Assembly (NCBI RefSeq): GCF_014644435.1
Contig: NZ_BMKR01000002.1
Coordinates: 1 to 64,000, forward strand
From: Paenibacillus albidus
Lineage (GTDB): Bacteria; Bacillota; Bacilli; Paenibacillales; Paenibacillaceae
Direction: 5' to 3'
Length of the DNA: 64,000 nucleotides
Below, in pieces: positions 36,315-45,224 of this stretch. The notes beneath the pieces are model-generated. The model saw only the letters and a list, made by a program, of their open reading frames with translations. It did no database searches and was not told the DNA's origin. The translations under genes and the position numbers were made by a program. The first letter of the stretch is position 1. Each line of letters begins with the position of its first letter.

Positions 36315-36776
36315 CTACAGAGTGTTCCTTAACTGTCTCAGGCCTTCCCGCAGCCAGGTTTTGATGGTACCTTCGGGTTTTTCCAGCACTTTGGCGATCT
36401 GGGCAATGGTCATGTCCTGATAGTATTTCAGAATCACAGCATGCCGGTATTTCGGCTTCATTCGCTCCATCGCCCGTTCCAGATCAATCCGTTCATGGCT
36501 TTTCATTTCCTGTACCATCCCCTCCGCCAGCTGCTCTGCCGGAATTACACGCTTTTTGCGTCGGAGTTCATCGATGCAGCAGTTGATGGTAATGCGGATC
36601 AGCCAGGTGGTAAAATACTGCTTTTCCTTCAGCTTTTTGCGCTTCATCCAGGCGCGGCAGGACGCCTCCTGCACCACCTCCAGGGCGTCGGCTTCCGTCC
36701 GCAGGTAACTGAAGGCAATCGCGTACATTTTGCGGTGTTCGACATACAGACGTTCAAAAAACTCTTCTTCTTCCAT
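36315..36776 (-). CDS. ECF-type RNA polymerase sigma factor
   Basis: About 153 residues. Region 2: FERLYVEHRKMYAIAFSYL and ALEVVQEASCRAWMKRKKL; region 4: KYRHAVILKYYQDMTIAQIAKVLEKPEGTIKTWLREGL. The ATG at 36776 has GGTGGGG six bases before it and is preferred to one five codons upstream. Co-transcribed with its probable anti-sigma factor. It likely directs an envelope-stress regulon and its own promoter. Confidence 0.92.
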   Translation of the reverse strand: MEEEEFFERLYVEHRKMYAIAFSYLRTEADALEVVQEASCRAWMKRKKLKEKQYFTTWLIRITINCCIDELRRKKRVIPAEQLAEGMVQEMKSHERIDLERAMERMKPKYRHAVILKYYQDMTIAQIAKVLEKPEGTIKTWLREGLRQLRNTL

Positions 36777-36918
36777 TGCAATCCCCACCATTCACCGCTT
36801 CCTCTCTTTATTCGTGCCGGTATTCGGAGGAAGTCTTCTATATTCAAAGTTCTCTATGTAAAGACGCCCGTGAGAAGAAAAACGATTGATTTTGGAGAAA
36901 ATAAGCTTATTCGTAATA

Positions 36919-36947
36919 TTTACATATAGTTCTTCCTTCGCTATAAT
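36919..36947 (+). promoter_or_regulatory. sigma-A promoter of the metal importer operon
   Basis: TTTACA (36919-36924), a 17-base spacer, and TATAAT (36942-36947). Transcription would start near 36954, just before the Zur-box-like operator. Confidence 0.8.
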
Positions 36948-36962
36948 GGGTAAGCATTGCCT

Positions 36963-36983
36963 AAATCGTAATTAATACTATTA
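36963..36983 (+). promoter_or_regulatory. Zur-box-like operator
   Basis: First half AAATCGTAAT, centre T, second half AATACTATTA. Against the Bacillus Zur consensus (AAATCGTAAT-N-ATTACGATTT) 17 of 20 positions match. It overlaps the start of the transcript, where a repressor would block initiation or elongation. Suggests zinc control of the importer. Confidence 0.65.
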
Positions 36984-36999
36984 ACACTTACATAAGTGT
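36984..36999. promoter_or_regulatory. palindrome before the metal-binding protein gene
   Basis: ACACTTA-CA-TAAGTGT, perfect seven-base arms, adjacent to the Zur-like box and seven or so bases before the AAGGAGG. Could be a second operator, perhaps for the ArsR-type protein encoded at the end of this cluster, or a small mRNA hairpin. Confidence 0.5.
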
Positions 37000-37014
37000 C
37001 AAGGAGGAAACCTC

Positions 37015-38550
37015 GTGTCATTCATTAAATCCCTCAAAGCCGTACCCTTACTGCTGGTGCTGTTGCTTGCAGCCTGTACTTCACAGGAGCCTGCTTCGCC
37101 CGATTCCACAGTAACACATAATAGTGAAGAAAAAAGCATCACTCTATTGTTCAACGTGCAGAGCAACAGCATAGATCCCCATACGGATGTGAATTATACT
37201 GCTGTCCGTGCCGGAATCGCCGAGACACTGCTCACCATCGGCAATGATCTGAAGCTGCAGCCGGCCGTGGCCGAATCCTGGAGCAGCGAAGACGGGCAAA
37301 ACTGGATATTTAATATCCGCAAGGGTCTCACCTTTCAGAATGGCAAATCCGTAGATGCGGCAGCTGTACAAGCTTCTCTGGAACGGGCACAGCAGCTGAA
37401 TCCCTCCGTCAAGAACTCCCTGCACATCCGGGAGATGAAGTCGGCCGGGCAGGTGCTGACGATCGTGACGGAACAACCTTTCCCGCAGCTCCCCTCCGAT
37501 CTGGTACATCCGAATACTGCAATACTCGCCGCAGAATCTACGGAGGAGGCGCCTATTGGGACAGGCCCATTCATGCTGGCCTCCTTTAAGCCCGGCAGCG
37601 AACTTAATGTAGAGCGCAACAGCCAATACTGGGGCGGGACCGTGAAGCTGGCCAAGGCTAAATTCTCCTTTAATGAGGATGCAAATGCCCGCCTGCTTGC
37701 GATCCAGGCCAAGAGTGCTGACATTGTCTATCGCCCGCCGATTGAAAGCTTTGACCAGCTTAAGGCGGACGCTTCGCTTACACTGGACTCCCTGACAGGA
37801 CTGCGTGCCCATCAGCTTCTATATAATATGAACAATGCGGAGCTTGGGCAAGAAGAGGTCCGTAAAGCGTTTGATGCATTAATTGACCGGGAAGCCATTG
37901 TGAGCAGCATCATGACCGGTCAAGCTACCGCTGCAGCAGGACCTTTCCTGGCGGAAGCCCCTTTTTCACCCGAATATACGCCCAAAACCTTTGATCTGGA
38001 AGTCGCCCGGCAGTTCTTCAGAACGGCGGGGTATGATGTCGATAACGGTCTTGTATCCAAGGGGGGCAAACCTCTAACCTTCCGTCTTCTTACGTACCAA
38101 TCCAGAGCGGAGCTTCCGCTGATCTCTCAGCTGATTCAGGCCAATGCCAAGGAGCTGGGCATCACGGTGGACATTCGTCTAGTGGATAACATCGATGAAT
38201 ATCTGGCTGCGAATGATGACTGGGATCTGGCGACTTACAGTAATATCACTGCACCCCGCGGAGACGCCAGCTATTTCCTGAATGCCGCGTACACTTCGGA
38301 AGGCGCTCTTAATTATGGTTATGTTCGGCAGCCGGAGCTGGAGGCCTTAATCGAACAGCTTAATACTGCCATAGCGGAAGATGAGCGGAATAACCTTGCT
38401 CAACAAGCTGTTGCTTATATTGATGAGCACAGACTGAACTCCTTTATCATTCATCCGAATAACTTTGTTGTGTACAGCAGTCATGTCAAGAACTGGGTGA
38501 CCAGCAAAAGCGAATACTATTTATTGACCAAAGATTTGGACATTGAATAA
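37015..38550 (+). CDS. nickel/opine-metallophore-type ABC substrate-binding lipoprotein (NikA/CntA-like)
   Basis: A 511-residue family 5 (peptide/nickel) solute-binding protein from GTG at 37015 behind AAGGAGG. Lipobox LLAAC with Cys near 21; then IDPHTDVNYTAVRAGIAETL, QNWIFNIRKGLTFQNGKSVD and APIGTGPFMLASF, matching NikA/CntA members. CntA-type proteins bind metal-opine chelates, NikA binds nickel-histidine. The Zur-like operator upstream favours zinc or a metallophore chelate rather than free nickel (inferred). Confidence 0.88.
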   Translation: MSFIKSLKAVPLLLVLLLAACTSQEPASPDSTVTHNSEEKSITLLFNVQSNSIDPHTDVNYTAVRAGIAETLLTIGNDLKLQPAVAESWSSEDGQNWIFNIRKGLTFQNGKSVDAAAVQASLERAQQLNPSVKNSLHIREMKSAGQVLTIVTEQPFPQLPSDLVHPNTAILAAESTEEAPIGTGPFMLASFKPGSELNVERNSQYWGGTVKLAKAKFSFNEDANARLLAIQAKSADIVYRPPIESFDQLKADASLTLDSLTGLRAHQLLYNMNNAELGQEEVRKAFDALIDREAIVSSIMTGQATAAAGPFLAEAPFSPEYTPKTFDLEVARQFFRTAGYDVDNGLVSKGGKPLTFRLLTYQSRAELPLISQLIQANAKELGITVDIRLVDNIDEYLAANDDWDLATYSNITAPRGDASYFLNAAYTSEGALNYGYVRQPELEALIEQLNTAIAEDERNNLAQQAVAYIDEHRLNSFIIHPNNFVVYSSHVKNWVTSKSEYYLLTKDLDIE

Positions 38551-38551
38551 G

Positions 38552-39496
38552 ATGCTCCGTTCCATAGGCAAACGACTGCTGGAGCTGCTGTTATTTTTTC
38601 TGCTGTTATCCTTTGTCAGCTTCTGTCTCCTGAAGATCGTTCCGGGTGATCCCGTCCGGAGTATTCTGCGGGTAGATGATGTTGCTGTCACGAGTGAACA
38701 AATTGAAGCCATGCGTACGCAGCTGGGGCTGGATAAACCCCTGTTTGTACAATACGGGCTATGGCTGAAACAACTGGTGCAATTTAATTTAGGCGATTCT
38801 TATCTAACCAGCAGACCTGTGTTCAGTGAGTTCACCGAGAAACTTCCCTATACCCTGCTGCTCACTGCCGGTTCACTTGTTGTAATGCTGCTGATTTCCA
38901 TACCTCTTGGAATACTTTCCGCTTTGTACCGTAATCGCTGGATCGACCAGTTTAGCCGGATTTTTTCATTGATAGGCTCATCGGTCCCCAGCTTTTGGCT
39001 GGGCCTTGTGCTTATTCAGTTTTTTGCGGTCCGGCTGCAGCTGCTGCCGCCTATGGGTGAAGGAAGCTGGCGTCATTTGATCCTCCCGTCGTTAACTCTG
39101 GGCCTGGCCATGTCTGCGATCTATGTCAGGCTGGTCCGTTCCAGTCTGATTGAGAGTGCGGGCCAGGATTTCGTAACTTCTGCCAAGGCGCGCGGCATCC
39201 ATCCGGCGCGGGTATTCCTGTTTCATACCTTCCGGCACAGTCTGATTCCGCTCATTACTATTTTCAGCGAAAGTATAGGCAGCCTGTTGGGAGGAACGGT
39301 CGTTGTTGAGGTGTTATTTGCGTATCCGGGTCTCGGAAAATGGATTGTAGATGCCATAGCTGCCCGGGATTATCCGATTATTCAGGGGTATACCCTGTTC
39401 ATGAGTGTGTTCATTGTGAGCATCAATATCCTTGTGGAGATGTCCTATCGCTGGATTAATCCTGAAATTGCGTTGAAGGGAAAGATAGAATCATGA
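38552..39496 (+). CDS. ABC permease (NikB/CntB/DppB type)
   Basis: About 314 residues, six membrane segments, with the DppB-type DKPLFVQYGLWLKQLVQFNLG extracytoplasmic stretch split here as DKPLFVQYGLWL and the inner loop KARGIHPARVFLFHTFRHSL. ATG at 38552 lies one base after the preceding stop; a TTG at 38543 is possible. Forms a heterodimeric channel with the following permease. Confidence 0.9.
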   Translation: MLRSIGKRLLELLLFFLLLSFVSFCLLKIVPGDPVRSILRVDDVAVTSEQIEAMRTQLGLDKPLFVQYGLWLKQLVQFNLGDSYLTSRPVFSEFTEKLPYTLLLTAGSLVVMLLISIPLGILSALYRNRWIDQFSRIFSLIGSSVPSFWLGLVLIQFFAVRLQLLPPMGEGSWRHLILPSLTLGLAMSAIYVRLVRSSLIESAGQDFVTSAKARGIHPARVFLFHTFRHSLIPLITIFSESIGSLLGGTVVVEVLFAYPGLGKWIVDAIAARDYPIIQGYTLFMSVFIVSINILVEMSYRWINPEIALKGKIES

Positions 39497-40347
39497 GATC
39501 CATCATTGCTGCCGGGCAGCCATCCGGAAGACATCTGTTCAAGAAGCAGGCTGTTTGGCCTGCCGGCCTAGTCCTGCTTGTGCTCGTAATTGTTATGATC
39601 TCTCCTGCCCTGGCTCCGCAAGATCCCTATCGGCTAATTGTCAGCGACCGTCTGCAGCCCCCGGGTGCCGGGCACTTTCTGGGGACCGATCATCTGGGGA
39701 GGGATTTGTTCTCCAGAATGATTGCGGGCATCCGCGCAACAATTGGAACCAGCCTGCTTATTCTGACCTTCTCCATGCTTATCGGTGTTACCATTGGCTT
39801 ATTGTCCGGATATCTCGGCGGTCTGTATGACCGCGTATTCAAAAGAATTATAGATGCCTTTATGACCCTGCCGGATTATATCTTTGCCATCGTTTTAAGC
39901 GGTTTGCTGGGTCCGGGCTTGATCAATCTCCTCTTTGCCGTGATTGCGGTGAAATGGGTAGGGTATGCGCGGCTGGTCAGAAGTGTAGTGCTGCAGGAAA
40001 AAGAAAAGGATTATGTTGCACTGGCCATTCTGGGAGGAGTTACGCCACTGCGGATCGTTATGAAGCATATGCTTCCGCATACTTTGGGCAATGTTTTTGT
40101 GCTGGCTGCACTGGATTTGGGTAAAATCATTCTTATGATCGCTTCCCTCTCCTATATCGGCCTCGGCCCCCAGCCTCCGGCTGCCGAATGGGGTTCGATG
40201 CTGAATGAAGGACGGGTATATTTCAATACCGCTCCGCATCTTATGCTTGCCCCAGGCCTGGCAATTATGATTACAGTGCTGCTGGCGAACCTTTTGGGGG
40301 ACAAGCTGCGGGACCAATTCGATGTCAAAACCAGGAAGGAAGCGTGA
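39493..40347 (+). CDS. ABC permease (NikC/CntC/DppC type)
   Basis: A 284-residue DppC-type permease: GTDHLGRDLFSRMIAG, a family hallmark, then the coupling loop KDYVALAILGGVTPLRIVMKHMLPH. It overlaps the previous gene by four bases (ATGA), showing translational coupling. Confidence 0.92.
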   Translation: MRSIIAAGQPSGRHLFKKQAVWPAGLVLLVLVIVMISPALAPQDPYRLIVSDRLQPPGAGHFLGTDHLGRDLFSRMIAGIRATIGTSLLILTFSMLIGVTIGLLSGYLGGLYDRVFKRIIDAFMTLPDYIFAIVLSGLLGPGLINLLFAVIAVKWVGYARLVRSVVLQEKEKDYVALAILGGVTPLRIVMKHMLPHTLGNVFVLAALDLGKIILMIASLSYIGLGPQPPAAEWGSMLNEGRVYFNTAPHLMLAPGLAIMITVLLANLLGDKLRDQFDVKTRKEA

Positions 40348-40351
40348 GTCT

Positions 40352-41182
40352 GTGCTGAACATTCATAATCTTACCGTTGCCTCCGGCAGCCGGGAGCTCG
40401 TGAAAGGTATCAATCTGGAGATTGCTCCCGGCGAATGGCTGGCGCTTGCAGGTGAAAGCGGCAGCGGCAAAAGTCTTACCGCAGCCTCCATAGGAGGTTT
40501 GCTGCCCAAAGAGCTTAAGCTAAGCGGCACTATAAGCTGGAACGGCAGCACGTTGACGTCGCTGTCACCCTCCTTGAGAAGAAAAACACTGGGCAAGGAG
40601 ATCAGTTATATTTTTCAGGATTATCAGGGGGCCTTTACGCCCTTTATCACTATAGGCAAACAGCTGGATGAACTACTGCGGGCACATACGGATCTGGAAC
40701 GCCAGCGCAGAAAAAACATGTGTATAGATGCGCTGGACAATGTGAATCTTCCCGGCGGCAGAGTGTATACCAGTTATCCGTTCCAGCTCAGCGGCGGACA
40801 ACTGCAACGCGCAGCGATTGCCTCTGCGCTCCTGTTGAATCCGGGGCTGCTCATTGCGGATGAGCCCACGACGGCACTGGACAGCCTGACTGCCCAGAAG
40901 GTGCTGAAGTATATCGCTAAAGCCAAAGAACGGCTGAATCTGTCCGTGTTATGGATTACCCATGATCTTAGACATGTCCGAAAATTTGCCGACCGTGTAG
41001 CTGTGATGCGCAAAGGTGAGATTGTGGAGCAAGGCGCCAAGGACCAGGTGCTGAATTCCCCTGCCCACGCTTATACCTCGCGGCTGCTGGCGGCTATCCC
41101 TCCCTTGTCCCCGAACGGTCCTCGGAGACTGGGACAACTATCCAAGAACAGCTTGCAGAGGGAAGAAGGCGCTTTATTATGA
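40352..41182 (+). CDS. ABC ATPase (NikD/CntD/DppD type)
   Basis: About 276 residues. Walker A GESGSGKS, signature LSGGQLQRAA, Walker B LLIADEPTTALD, switch His in WITHD. A GTG at 40352 has GGAAGG nine bases before it and gives the usual start (MLNIHNLTVASG); an ATG ten codons upstream overlapping the permease is possible. Powers the importer together with the next ATPase. Confidence 0.88.
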   Translation: MLNIHNLTVASGSRELVKGINLEIAPGEWLALAGESGSGKSLTAASIGGLLPKELKLSGTISWNGSTLTSLSPSLRRKTLGKEISYIFQDYQGAFTPFITIGKQLDELLRAHTDLERQRRKNMCIDALDNVNLPGGRVYTSYPFQLSGGQLQRAAIASALLLNPGLLIADEPTTALDSLTAQKVLKYIAKAKERLNLSVLWITHDLRHVRKFADRVAVMRKGEIVEQGAKDQVLNSPAHAYTSRLLAAIPPLSPNGPRRLGQLSKNSLQREEGALL

Positions 41183-41964
41183 CCGGTTTGATCGCCAAAG
41201 ATATTATTCGCGTAACAAATTTGCATAAATCCTACTCCGCTGGCCAGCCTGTGCTGCACAGCATTTCCTTCCGGCTTGTTGAAGGTGAATGTCTGGGCAT
41301 AGTAGGAGAAAGCGGCAGCGGCAAAAGCACATTGGCCCGCTGCTTGCTGACTCTGATGAATTGGCAGAGCGGCGAAATTCAATTTGACGGAGTTGAGCTG
41401 AAGGGATTGGGCAATAAAAAGCTGTTCCAAGCACGCGCCAAGATGAGTGCTGTGTTTCAGAATCCTGCGGCTGCGCTGAATTCACGGCTGCGGATATTGG
41501 ATAGTCTAATGGAGCCGCTGGATCAGCGCAAAGGCTTTATCCCTTCATTCATCAAGGAACAAACAGCCGGACGGCTGGGTATGGCCAGGGCGCTGCTGGA
41601 ACTCGTAGGGTTGCCGGCAGAATATTTGGTTAAATACCCTCACCAGTTAAGCGGCGGGGAGAAGCAGCGGGTGACCATTGCCCGGGCTATCAGTACGGAA
41701 CCGGCTTTTATTGTATTGGATGAACCGACGGCAAGTCTGGATGTGACTACACAATCTGTGATCCTTAATCTGCTGAAGGATCTGCAGGAGTCGCTTGGCC
41801 TCTCCTATCTCTTCATCTCCCATGACCTGGCGGCCGTCCATTTCATGAGCGAGCGAATCATCGTGATGAAGAACGGCCTCATGCTTGAAGAATTCAGCAA
41901 AGATCAGCTGTTTGATGAGCAAAGGCACGGGTATACGAAAAAGCTGCTGGAGGTATTCTCTTAA
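41179..41964 (+). CDS. ABC ATPase (NikE/CntF/DppF type)
   Basis: A 261-residue ATPase: Walker A GESGSGKST, signature LSGGEKQRV, Walker B FIVLDEPTASLD, switch His in FISHDL. Overlaps the previous ATPase by four bases. Its stop is directly followed by the start of the MATE gene. Confidence 0.92.
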   Translation: MTGLIAKDIIRVTNLHKSYSAGQPVLHSISFRLVEGECLGIVGESGSGKSTLARCLLTLMNWQSGEIQFDGVELKGLGNKKLFQARAKMSAVFQNPAAALNSRLRILDSLMEPLDQRKGFIPSFIKEQTAGRLGMARALLELVGLPAEYLVKYPHQLSGGEKQRVTIARAISTEPAFIVLDEPTASLDVTTQSVILNLLKDLQESLGLSYLFISHDLAAVHFMSERIIVMKNGLMLEEFSKDQLFDEQRHGYTKKLLEVFS

Positions 41965-43287
41965 ATGAATTCATCGATGGAAAAGCCGACGCACCGCGCG
42001 TACCTGATGCTGAGTATTCCTTTGATCCTTTCTACAATAACGACCCCGCTGCTTGGCGCGGTCGATACTGCCGTTGTAGGTCACTTGTTTGACCCGTCAT
42101 ATCTTGGCGGGACGGCTATTGGAGTGTTGATCTTTAATACCCTCTATTGGCTTTTTGGTTTCTTGCGTGTCAGCACCTCCGGTTTTGCCGCCCAGTCACG
42201 GGGCAAAAAAGATCTTACGGAGGGAATGTCCGAGCTGATCCGTCCTTTGATGGTGGCAGGTCTGATCGGGCTTGCGTTTATTGCGCTGCAGACTCCAATC
42301 CTGCAGGGCGCTTTATCCCTGACTCAGCCGGAAGCGGATGTTGCCAAGTGGGCTTCGGTTTATTTTCAAGTTCGTATCTGGGGCGCTCCGCTGACACTGC
42401 TGAACTATGTTCTGCTTGGCTGGCTGATGGGCATGTCGCATATTAAATATACCTTGCTGATGCAGATTTCCATGAATGTATTGAATATTGTCCTTTGCCT
42501 ATGGTTCGTGCAAGGATTTCAGTGGGGGGTCGCAGGTGTGGCGGCCGCGTCGCTGTTCGCTGAAGGTCTGGCCTTCCTTCTTGGCGTGATCTTTGTGTTG
42601 CGCTCTCCGTATATGAAGGTGTCCCTCCTGCGCTGGAGAGGTCAATTTCAGCGTAAGGAACTGAAGCGGATGTTTCGGGCCAATGGAGATTTATTGATCA
42701 GAACCGTTTGCCTGCTGGCCATGTTTAATCTTTTTACGGCCCAAAGCACTTCCTTTGGAACTGAGCTGCTGGCTGCGAATACGATATTGCTGCAGATTCA
42801 CTACATTATGGCCTACTTTTTTGACGGGCTGGCCAATGCCAGCAGTATATATTCCGGTCAGGCACGCGGGTCCGGTAACCGCAAGCTGCTGGCTGCCACC
42901 CTGCAACTATCCTGGATCTGGGGAGGTCTGACTTCTATAGTACTGGCCGGATTATACCAGCTTACAAAAGGGAAGTTGTTTACGCTATTTACCGACAATG
43001 AGAGCATTAAGCAGATTGCGCTGCAATATGACGGCTGGCTGTTCCTGTTTCCGCTAGTCACAGGCCTTGGTCTGGTGTTCTATGGTGTATTTACCGGATT
43101 AACCTATACAGGGCCGGTTCGGAACTCCATGCTTCTATCCCTTGCCGTGTTCCTGCTGGGTTTGCAGTTTCTGGTTCCCGGCTATGGCAACCATGGGTTA
43201 TGGGTTTCGTTCCTTTTATTTGGTCTGGGGCGTTCCTTGTTTCTGCTGATGTATGTACCGGGATTGCTTAAGAAGCTGCCAGGATAA
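41965..43287 (+). CDS. MATE-family (DinF-like) exporter
   Basis: A 440-residue membrane protein with about 12 hydrophobic segments arranged as two homologous halves; LSIPLILSTITTPLLGAVDTAVVGHL at the start is shown by its core TTPLLGAVDTAVVGHL, typical of DinF-type MATE transporters. The ATG follows the ATPase stop with no gap, so it belongs to the metal importer operon. Known Cnt-type operons carry an MFS exporter for the metallophore; a MATE protein in that position could export a metallophore or a metal-related toxic compound. No metallophore synthesis gene is in the window. Confidence 0.88.
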   Translation: MNSSMEKPTHRAYLMLSIPLILSTITTPLLGAVDTAVVGHLFDPSYLGGTAIGVLIFNTLYWLFGFLRVSTSGFAAQSRGKKDLTEGMSELIRPLMVAGLIGLAFIALQTPILQGALSLTQPEADVAKWASVYFQVRIWGAPLTLLNYVLLGWLMGMSHIKYTLLMQISMNVLNIVLCLWFVQGFQWGVAGVAAASLFAEGLAFLLGVIFVLRSPYMKVSLLRWRGQFQRKELKRMFRANGDLLIRTVCLLAMFNLFTAQSTSFGTELLAANTILLQIHYIMAYFFDGLANASSIYSGQARGSGNRKLLAATLQLSWIWGGLTSIVLAGLYQLTKGKLFTLFTDNESIKQIALQYDGWLFLFPLVTGLGLVFYGVFTGLTYTGPVRNSMLLSLAVFLLGLQFLVPGYGNHGLWVSFLLFGLGRSLFLLMYVPGLLKKLPG

Positions 43288-43313
43288 ACTCCCCCCAGAA
43301 ATCATATTTTCAC

Positions 43314-43342
43314 TTGTAAAGGATATTTCATAGACATATAAT
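43314..43342 (+). promoter_or_regulatory. promoter of the ArsR-type regulator gene
   Basis: TTGTAA (43314-43319), 17-base spacer, TATAAT (43337-43342), 43 bases before the gene. Gives the regulator its own transcript apart from the importer operon. Confidence 0.75.
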
Positions 43343-43385
43343 ATATTAGATAAACACCAAATATCACTTTACACTTGGAGGCGCT

Positions 43386-44429
43386 ATGAACCTCAATATT
43401 CGGGAAAAACTGGACCCTCTGTTTGAAACGATGGGGTTGCTCTATGTGAGCAGCAACAAGGACGAGCATAAGGAACAAACGATCATCGAGCTGGATAAGT
43501 TCGGTATAGACGGTGAGGCTTTTTATAGTAAAAATCTAAAGATCATCGATAAATATATCCAGACCTTTCAAAAGTACCAAATCCATGAGGACAGCGATCG
43601 CCTGTTTTTTAACGATGAGACGTATTTCTCCATTCTGCTGGCCCTGCTGTGTGAAAATGCCAACTGGCTCACTGAACTGGATAAAGTGAACGCGGACCGG
43701 ATTCGGGAGGAATTGCTTCAGGTGCTGTTGTCGGAGGAGAATGTTCAGCAAGGATCTTCCGGAGAAAACACGCCTGTAAATGTACGTTCATTGGATGAGA
43801 TTATTAGCTTTCTTGACGGGTGTTCTTTCGAGGAAGGCGTAAAATGGAAACTGATGAGCTTGCTGCAGCAGCCACATAAACAAATGCAGGCCCTTGTCAG
43901 TGCGGTCAACAGAAATCTGCCAGCCTTTGAGAAGGCCTGTGAAGAGGTCGGGAAGCCGCTTGGCAAGCTGATTCCCAAGTTTGTGCAATCGGTTCACAAA
44001 AATGGGGATGAACAGTTTCTAAAATTTATCGAGCTTTTCAGCCACAATAGTACCATCCACCCGGCCTTGATCATGCCGCTTGGTCAGGTGATGTACATCT
44101 CGCAGTGTTATTGCGGACTGTATGTGGGTTCGCTTCCCATTACCGGCAACAACTCTGCCGATTCCAAAGAATATCTGCTGCTGAGATTAAAGGCACTTGC
44201 CGATAACAGCAAATTACAAATACTCTCTTCACTTAAAGCAACTCCCAAATACAACCTGGAGATTGCTGAACAGTTAGGACTGTCGGCTGCTACCGTCTCC
44301 CATCATATGAACGTGCTGTTGGCTTGCGGAATGGTTGGCATAGACAAAAAGAACGGCAAGGTCCATTACCATCTGGATGCGGGCAACTTAAGGCTTTTGA
44401 TTGATGAACTGGAACGGTATCTGCTGTAA
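43386..44429 (+). CDS. ArsR-type transcription regulator with long N-terminal domain
   Basis: A 347-residue protein. The last 90 residues are an ArsR winged helix (RLKALADNSKLQILSSLKA, recognition helix LSAATVSHHMNVLLACGMV, wing KNGKVHYHL). The first 250 residues are helical and unassigned. Cysteines in CYCGLY (about 242) and LACGM might bind metal. Its place after the importer/MATE operon suggests local metal control, but that is inference. Ends at a clear terminator. Confidence 0.82.
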   Translation: MNLNIREKLDPLFETMGLLYVSSNKDEHKEQTIIELDKFGIDGEAFYSKNLKIIDKYIQTFQKYQIHEDSDRLFFNDETYFSILLALLCENANWLTELDKVNADRIREELLQVLLSEENVQQGSSGENTPVNVRSLDEIISFLDGCSFEEGVKWKLMSLLQQPHKQMQALVSAVNRNLPAFEKACEEVGKPLGKLIPKFVQSVHKNGDEQFLKFIELFSHNSTIHPALIMPLGQVMYISQCYCGLYVGSLPITGNNSADSKEYLLLRLKALADNSKLQILSSLKATPKYNLEIAEQLGLSAATVSHHMNVLLACGMVGIDKKNGKVHYHLDAGNLRLLIDELERYLL

Positions 44430-44434
44430 AATGA

Positions 44435-44470
44435 AACGACTTCCCGTCAGGTGCGGGAAGTTGTTTTATT
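44435..44470 (+). terminator. terminator of the ArsR-type gene
   Basis: AACGACTTCCCG / CGGGAAGTTGTT stem with one mismatch, seven-base loop, followed by TTTATT. Confidence 0.85.
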
Positions 44471-44567
44471 GTTTAGGAAATGATGCAATGCCCAAAAATC
44501 TGGATATCTTGGAAGCTTCAGATGATATAGCGGTGCAGGGGGATTGGGCTCCATCCGCGGAGTGAAG

Positions 44568-44790
44568 CGGACAGAGAAGACCCTATTTTGCGAAAAAGTC
44601 TGCTTTCCTGGGGGATTCGGACTCAGGAGCCGTTATATCGTTCGATTGAGCCTAGAATGAAGGAAGATAGGACAATTAGCGGAATCTCTGTCCGATTATC
44701 CTGCTGAATAGCCGAATCCTCCCCAATAGCGGAATCTCTGTCCGTTTGTCCTGCTAAATAGACGAATCTTCCCCAATAGATTTCCTGTCC
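44568..44790. repeat. 50-base tandem repeat with inverted outlier
   Basis: Within a 750-base gene-free stretch. Two full units and part of a third, each 50 bases long, start near 44673, 44723 and 44773; each full unit holds TAGCGGAATCTCTGTCCG followed by TCCTGCT(G/A)AATAG and TCCCC. An inverted copy of the core, CGGACAGAGA, stands at 44568-44577. Likely a genus-level intergenic repeat family. No ORF or promoter is associated. Confidence 0.75.
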
Positions 44791-44908
44791 ACATTAGCCG
44801 CGGATAGATCGTGAAGGGACCTCATCATGTCCGCAGAGGGCCCCACGCAAAATTGCATGGTCAACAATGCATGTCCTAACCACGCTATATGGGCGAAAGT
44901 TGTGCACG

Positions 44909-44970
44909 TTGTACAACAATGTGAGCTCTAGGCAAGCCAAATGACGATAATCTTGCCTATTGTACAACAA
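44909..44970. repeat. paired TTGTACAACAA motifs flanking a hairpin
   Basis: TTGTACAACAA occurs at 44909-44919 and 44960-44970, 51 bases apart. Between them TAGGCAAG (44929-44936) and CTTGCCTA (44952-44959) form perfect eight-base arms. Could be a regulator's binding pair or a small mobile/REP-like element. The rest of the gap up to 45148 shows nothing recognisable. Confidence 0.55.
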
Positions 44971-45148
44971 ACCGGGCCTCGTAAGCATATGCTGTCACCG
45001 GATTTCCAACCGCTTAAAGCGCTCAAATGAAGAAATCTGGGGACAACAGCGGCCGGAAGTCCGAACATTCACCGTAGTTACGCTTATGCTGATTGTGCGA
45101 TTCTATTGTTCAACCTACATAGATATATTAGACAACAAACTAATTTAA

Positions 45149-45224
45149 TTGACATCCATCGAATTATTATGATAAATTCTAATTGGAATTATATTGTAAT
45201 CTAATTCGAGGAGTTGGCCATGTT
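45149..45224 (+). promoter_or_regulatory. promoter region of the ABC exporter
   Basis: TTGACA at 45149-45154 with GATAAA about 16 bases on. Downstream lies an imperfect palindrome AATTCTAATTGGAATT, then GAGGAG at the right distance from the start at 45225. The palindrome could be an operator. AT content here is much higher than in the gene. Confidence 0.5.

Noticed and set aside
32218..36776. Carotenoid or terpene biosynthetic cluster around the prenyl synthase
   Set aside because: Neighbouring genes are a GH16 enzyme and a sigma/DUF4179 pair; no cyclase, desaturase or P450 is present.
44435..45148. CRISPR array
   Set aside because: Only 2.3 tandem units with no spacers between them; no cas genes in the window.
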